The position numbers and the translations under genes are program-made. This document shows positions 59,501 to 64,000 of a stretch of 64,000 bases of DNA, piece by piece. This DNA is from Dichetophora obliterata (taxonomy: Eukaryota; Arthropoda; Insecta; Diptera; Sciomyzidae). Every line of letters begins with the position of its first letter. The stretch's first letter is position 1. The stretch spans positions 14,459,467-14,523,466 of the forward strand of contig OY986436.1 of the NCBI GenBank assembly GCA_963920525.1, given 5' to 3'. The notes under the pieces are model-generated. The model saw only the letters and a program-made list of their open reading frames with translations. It made no database searches and was not told the DNA's origin.

Positions 59501-61070
59501 TGTAGAACACTTTTTGGAGTGGAAGCTGGCCAAAAACATGTGCTTTTTCCGTCATAACTCCCAAACCATACATCCTACAAGGACGATTTATACACCAAAT
59601 TGTTTCTAATACATATATACACAAGACTGCATATTCAGAAAAAAGTTTTCTGGAATTTGATTTTTTTCAAGAATCTTAGTTCAAATTTTTTACATGAATC
59701 ATAGTTTTTGACGTGGTTTTTTGCGATTTTTTTGATTTTTTAGCCATAACTTCTAAACCATACATCATAAAAGGACGATTTATGCATCAAAATGTTCCTT
59801 AAGCTACTGCCCACAAGACTGTATCCTTAAAATAATTTTAAAAATTAGATTTCATGTTAATTTCATGTGCCCTTTTTTGTCAATTTTTATTTTTTTTATT
59901 TATTTTCTAAAATAAAAACTACATAACTGATAAGGACGATTCATGCATTAAAATGAGCACCAGGTCCTCGTTCTTAAGAAGGAATACTCCTTTGTCCAAA
60001 TGCCGTTTGCTCTATCTCTTGTAGTTTAGGAGTTGTAGAACACTTTTTGGAGTGGAAGCTGGCCAAAAACATGTGCTTTTTCCGTCATAACTCCCAAACC
60101 ATACATCCTACAAGAACGATTTGTACACCAAATTGTTTCTAATACATATATACACAAGACTGCATATTCAGAAAAAAGTTTTCTGGAATTTGATTTTTTT
60201 CAAGAATCTTATTTAAAAATTTTTAAATGAGTAATAGTTTTTGACGTGGTTTTGTGCGATTTTTTGATTTTTTAGCCATAACTTCTAAACCATACATCAT
60301 AAAAGGACAATTTATGCATCAAAATGTTCCTTAAGCTACTGCCCACAAGACTGTATCCTTAAAATAATTATAAAAATTAGATTTCATGTTGATTTCATGT
60401 GCCCTTTTTTGTAAATTTTTATTTTTTTTATTTATTTTCTAAAATAAAAACTACATATCAGATAAGGACGATTCATGCATTAAAATGAGCACCAGGTCCT
60501 CGTCCTTAAGAAGGGATACTCCTTTGTTCAAATGCCGTTTGCTCTATCTCTTGTAGTTTAGGAGTTGTAGAACACTTTTTGGAGTGGAAGCTGGCCAAAA
60601 ACATGTGCTTTTTCCGTCATAACTCCCAAACCATACATCCTACAAGGACGATTTATACACCAAATTGTTTTTAATACATATATACACAAGACTGCATATT
60701 CAGAAAAAAGTTTTCTGGAATTTGATTTTTTTCAAGAATCTTAGTTCAAATTTTTTACATGAATCATAGTTTTTGACGTGGTTTTTTGCGATTTTTTTGA
60801 TTTTTTAGCCATAACTTCTAAACCATACATCATAAAAGGACGATTTATGCATCAAAATGTTCCTTAAGCTACTGCCCACAAGACTGTATCCTTAAAATAA
60901 TTTTAAAAATTAGATTTCATGTTAATTTCATGTGCCCTTTTTTGTCAATTTTTATTTTTTTTATTTATTTTCTAAAATAAAAACTACATAACAGATAAGG
61001 ACGATTCATGCATTAAAATGAGCACCAGGTCCTCGTCCTTAAGAAGGGATACTCCTTTGTCCAAATGCCG
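54070..61070. repeat. Higher-order repeat, 3,198 bp (6-mer), about 2.2 copies
   Basis: Anchors 54,070, 54,603, 55,135, 55,669 and 56,203 recur 3,198 bp on at 57,268, 57,801, 58,333, 58,867 and 59,401. Anchors 56,736, 57,268 and 57,801 recur at 59,934, 60,466 and 60,999. TTTGCCCAAATGCC marks 56,203 and 59,401; TTTGTTCAAATGCC marks 57,268 and 60,466. The block overlaps the end of the 7,612-bp repeat, so it was built from the broken third copy of that unit. Confidence 0.88.
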
Positions 61071-61531
61071 TTTGCTCTGTCTCTTGTAGTTTAGGAGTTG
61101 TAGAACACTTTTTGGAGTGGAAGCTGGCCAAAAACATGTGCTTTTTCCGTCATAACTCCCAAACCATACATCCTACAAGAACGATTTATACACCAAATTG
61201 TTTCTAATACATATATACACAAGACTGCATATTCAGAAAAAAGTTTTCTGGAATTTGATTTTTTTCAAGAATCTTAGTTCAAATTTTTTACATGAATCAT
61301 AGTTTTTGACGTGGTTTTTTGCGATTTTTTTGATTTTTTAGCCATAACTTCTAAACCATACATCATAAAAGGACGATTTATGCATCAAAATGTTCCTTAA
61401 GCTACTGCCCACAAGACTGTATCCTTAAAATAATTTTAAAAATTAGATTTCATGTTAATTTCATGTGCCCTTTTTTGTCAATTTTTATTTTTTTTATTTA
61501 TTTTCTAAAATAAAAACTACATAACTGATAA

Positions 61532-64000
61532 GGACGATTCATGCATTAAAATGAGCACCAGGTCCTCGTTCTTAAGAAGGAATACTCCTTTGTCCAAATG
61601 CCGTTTGCTCTATCTCTTGTAGTTTAGGAGTTGTAGAACACTTTTTGGAGTGGAAGCTGGCCAAAAACATGTGCTTTTTCCGTCATAACTCCCAAACCAT
61701 ACATCCTACAAGGACGATTTGTACACCAAATTGTTTCTAATACATATATACACAAGACTGCATATTCAGAAAAAAGTTTTCTGGAATTTGATTTTTTTCA
61801 AGAATCTTATTTAAAAATTTTTAAATGAGTAATAGTTTTTGACGTGGTTTTGTGCGATTTTTTGATTTTTTAGCCATAACTTCTAAACCATACATCATAA
61901 AAGGACAATTTATGCATCAAAATGTTCCTTAAGCTACTGCCCACAAGACTGTATCCTTAAAATAATTATAAAAATTAGATTTCATGTTGATTTCATGTGC
62001 CCTTTTTTGTAAATTTTTATTTTTTTTATTTATTTTCTAAAATAAAAACTACATATCAGATAAGGACGATTCATGCATTAAAATGAGCACCAGGTCCTCG
62101 TACTTATGAAGGGATACTCCTTTGTCCAAATGCCGTTTGCTCTATCTCTTGTAGTTTAGGAGTTGTAGAACACTTTTTGGAGTGGAAGCTGGCCAAAAAC
62201 ATGTGCTTTTTCCGTCATAACTCCCAAACCATACATCCTACAAGGACGATTTATACACTAAATTGTTTCTAATACATATATACACAAGACTGCATATTCA
62301 GAAAAAAGTTTTCTGGAATTTGATTTTTTTTCAAGAATCTTATTTAAAAATTTTTACATGAATCATAGTTTTTGACGTGGTTTTGTGCGATTTTTTTGAT
62401 TTTTTAGCCATAACTTCTAAACTATACATCATAAAAGGACGATTTAAGCATCAAAATGTTCCTTAAGCTACTGCCCACAAGACTGTATCCTTAAAATAAT
62501 TTTAAAAATTAGATTTCATGTTAATTTCATGTGCCCTTTTTTGTCAATTTTTATTTTTTTTATTTATTTTCTAAAATAAAAACTACATATCAGATAAGGA
62601 CGATTCATGCATTTAAATGAGCACCAGGTCCTCGTCCTTAAGAAGGAATACTCCTTTGTCCAAAAGCCGTTTGCTCTAGCTCTTGTAGTTTAGGAGTTGT
62701 AGAACACTTTTTGGAGTGGAAACTGGCCAAAAACATGTGCTTTTTCCGTCATAACTCCCAAACCATACATCCTACAAGGACGATTTATGCACCAAATTGT
62801 TTCTAATACATATATACACAAGACTGCATATTCAGAAAAAAGTTTTCTGGAATTTGATTTTTTTTCAAGAATCTTATTTAAAATTTTTTACATGAATCAT
62901 AGTTTTTGACGTGGTTTTGTGCGATTTTTTTGATTTTTTAGCCATAACTTCTAAACCGTACATCATAAAAGGACGATTTATGCATCAAAATGTTCCTTAA
63001 GCTACTGCCCACAAGACTGTATTCTTAAAATAATTTTAAAAATTAGATTTCATGTTAATTTCATGTGCCCTTTTTTGTCAATTTTTATTTTTTTTATTTA
63101 TTTTCTAAAATAAAAACTACATAACAGATAAGGACGATTCATGCATTAAAATGAGCACCAGGTCCTCGTCCTTAAGAAGGGATACTCCTTTGTCCAAATG
63201 CCGTTTGCTCTATCTCTTGTAGTTTAGGAGTTGTAGAACACTTTTTGGAGTGGAAGCTGGCCAAAAACATGTGCTTTTTCCGTCATAACTCCCAAACCAT
63301 ACATACTACAAGGACGATTTGTACACCAAATTGTTTCTAATACATATATACACAAGACTGCATATTCAGAAAAAAGTTTTCTGGAATTTGATTTTTTTCA
63401 AGAATCTTAGTTAAAATTTTTTACATGAATCATAGTTTTTAACGTGGTTTTTTGCGATTTTTTTGATTTTTTAGCCATAACTTCTAAACCATACATCATA
63501 AAAGGACGATTTATGCATCAAAATGTTCCTTAAGCTACTGCCCACAAGACTGTATCCTGAAAATAATTTTAAAAATTAGATTTCATGTTGATTTCATGTG
63601 CCCTTTTTTGTAAATTTTTATTTTTTTTATTTATTTTCTAAAATAAAAACTACATATCAGATAAGGACGATTCATGCATTAAAATGAGCACCAGGTCCTC
63701 GTCCTTAAGAAGGGATACTCCTTTGTTCAAATGCCGTTTGCTCTATCTCTTATTATTTAGGAGATGTAGAACACTTTTTGGAGTGGAAGCTGGCCAAAAA
63801 CATGTGCTTTTTCCGTCATAACTCCCAAACCATACATCCTACAAGGACGATTTATACACCAAATTGTTTCTAATACATATATACACAAGACTGCATATTC
63901 AGAAAAAAGTTTTCTGGAATTTGATTTTTTTCAAGAATCTTAGTTCAAATTTTTTACATGAATCATAGTTTTTGACGTGGTTTTTTGCGATTTTTTTGAT
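61532..64000. repeat. Right-hand satellite segment with many private variants
   Basis: Monomers at 62,064, 62,598, 63,132 and 63,665 carry differences seen nowhere else. Examples are GTACTTATGAAGG, GGAAACTGGCC, ACCGTACATC, TGTATTCTT, TTTTTAACGTGG, TATCCTGAAAAT and TTATTATTTAGGAGATG. No higher-order period covers them. This resembles the left border and suggests the array end may be near. Confidence 0.65.

Larger units (their letters stand above)
17811..64000 (+). repeat. Satellite DNA array, about 533-bp monomer, about 86 copies
   Basis: A single head-to-tail array fills the last 46 kb and runs off the window. Using GGACGATTCATGCAT as the anchor, I located 87 successive occurrences, from 17,863 to 63,665. 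The spacing is 531-534 bp for nearly all. Exceptions are 511 and 517 (left edge), 414 (at 19,423), 446 (at 24,100 and 30,408) and 606 (at 40,979, 44,252, 48,591 and 51,864). Every copy is in the same orientation and no other sequence interrupts the array. Monomers are AT-rich, contain T-runs, and code for nothing. Small length differences come mainly from T-tract variation. The monomer is not a satellite I recognise. Such arrays usually lie in centromeric, pericentromeric or other heterochromatin. Confidence 0.97.

Noticed and set aside
17811..64000. CRISPR array
   Set aside because: Repeats are contiguous 533-bp monomers with no short direct repeats separated by unique spacers, and the DNA is eukaryotic.
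17811..64000. CENP-B-box-type centromere motif or telomere repeats
   Set aside because: I looked for a TTCG...CGGG-type box and short telomeric units in the monomer and saw neither, so a centromere claim rests on array structure alone.

Overview
The window is eukaryotic nuclear DNA, most likely from a higher fly (Brachycera). The evidence is the strongly AT-rich background, CAA/CAG-type Q/N/T-rich stretches, one candidate 58-nt intron, a mariner-type MITE, the C-terminal tail of an RNase H-class non-LTR retrotransposon, and tRNA-related sequences with A and B boxes. No species can be named. No intact, confidently recognisable protein gene is present. There are no bacterial operons, rRNA genes or CRISPR arrays.

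Positions 1-17,810 are a repeat-dense intergenic landscape. From left to right it holds: a 62-bp tandem repeat (1-203); a broken non-LTR retrotransposon C-terminus (435-854); a GAT-microsatellite ORF (1,911-2,102, minus); a long inverted-repeat element of about 1.15 kb (3,285-4,437); a decayed fragment of an arthropod repeat-family protein (5,014-5,343, minus); a tRNA-Lys(CUU)-like sequence with a Pol III terminator (5,356-5,438); and a 57-codon acidic ORF (5,810-5,983, minus). Next come a 618-bp terminal-inverted-repeat element with a tRNA-like sequence inside it (6,432-7,049), two weak candidate coding exons rich in Q/N/T (7,260-7,501 and 8,846-9,067), a 111-bp mariner-type MITE (8,465-8,575), and a cluster of inverted and tandem repeats (9,100-10,073). 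The flank ends with a 257-bp MITE (11,556-11,812), a repeat with a 152-bp internal tandem unit (14,703-15,465), local direct duplications (15,492-16,395), and an element bounded by a perfect 27-bp inverted repeat (16,579-17,112).

Positions 17,811-64,000 are one uninterrupted satellite array, all in one orientation and running off the window. The basic repeat is about 533 bp (range in bulk 531-534), and I located 87 successive copies of its anchor. Each 533-bp monomer is itself an old trimer of three related subunits (about 180, 192 and 161 bp), each carrying the core GGACGATT. On top of this lie several distinct higher-order repeats: 1,599 bp (3-mer), 2,132 bp (4-mer), 1,598 bp (3-mer), 7,612 bp (14-mer) and 3,198 bp (6-mer). 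Each occupies its own part of the array and is marked by private variants. Length mutants (414, 446 and 606 bp) act as tags. The four 606-bp copies arose by an out-of-register junction between two subtypes and were then copied as part of the 14-mer.

The most notable content is this multi-scale satellite. It records successive rounds of local amplification, with divergent monomers at the left border and again in the last 2 kb. Any centromeric or heterochromatic role is inference only.
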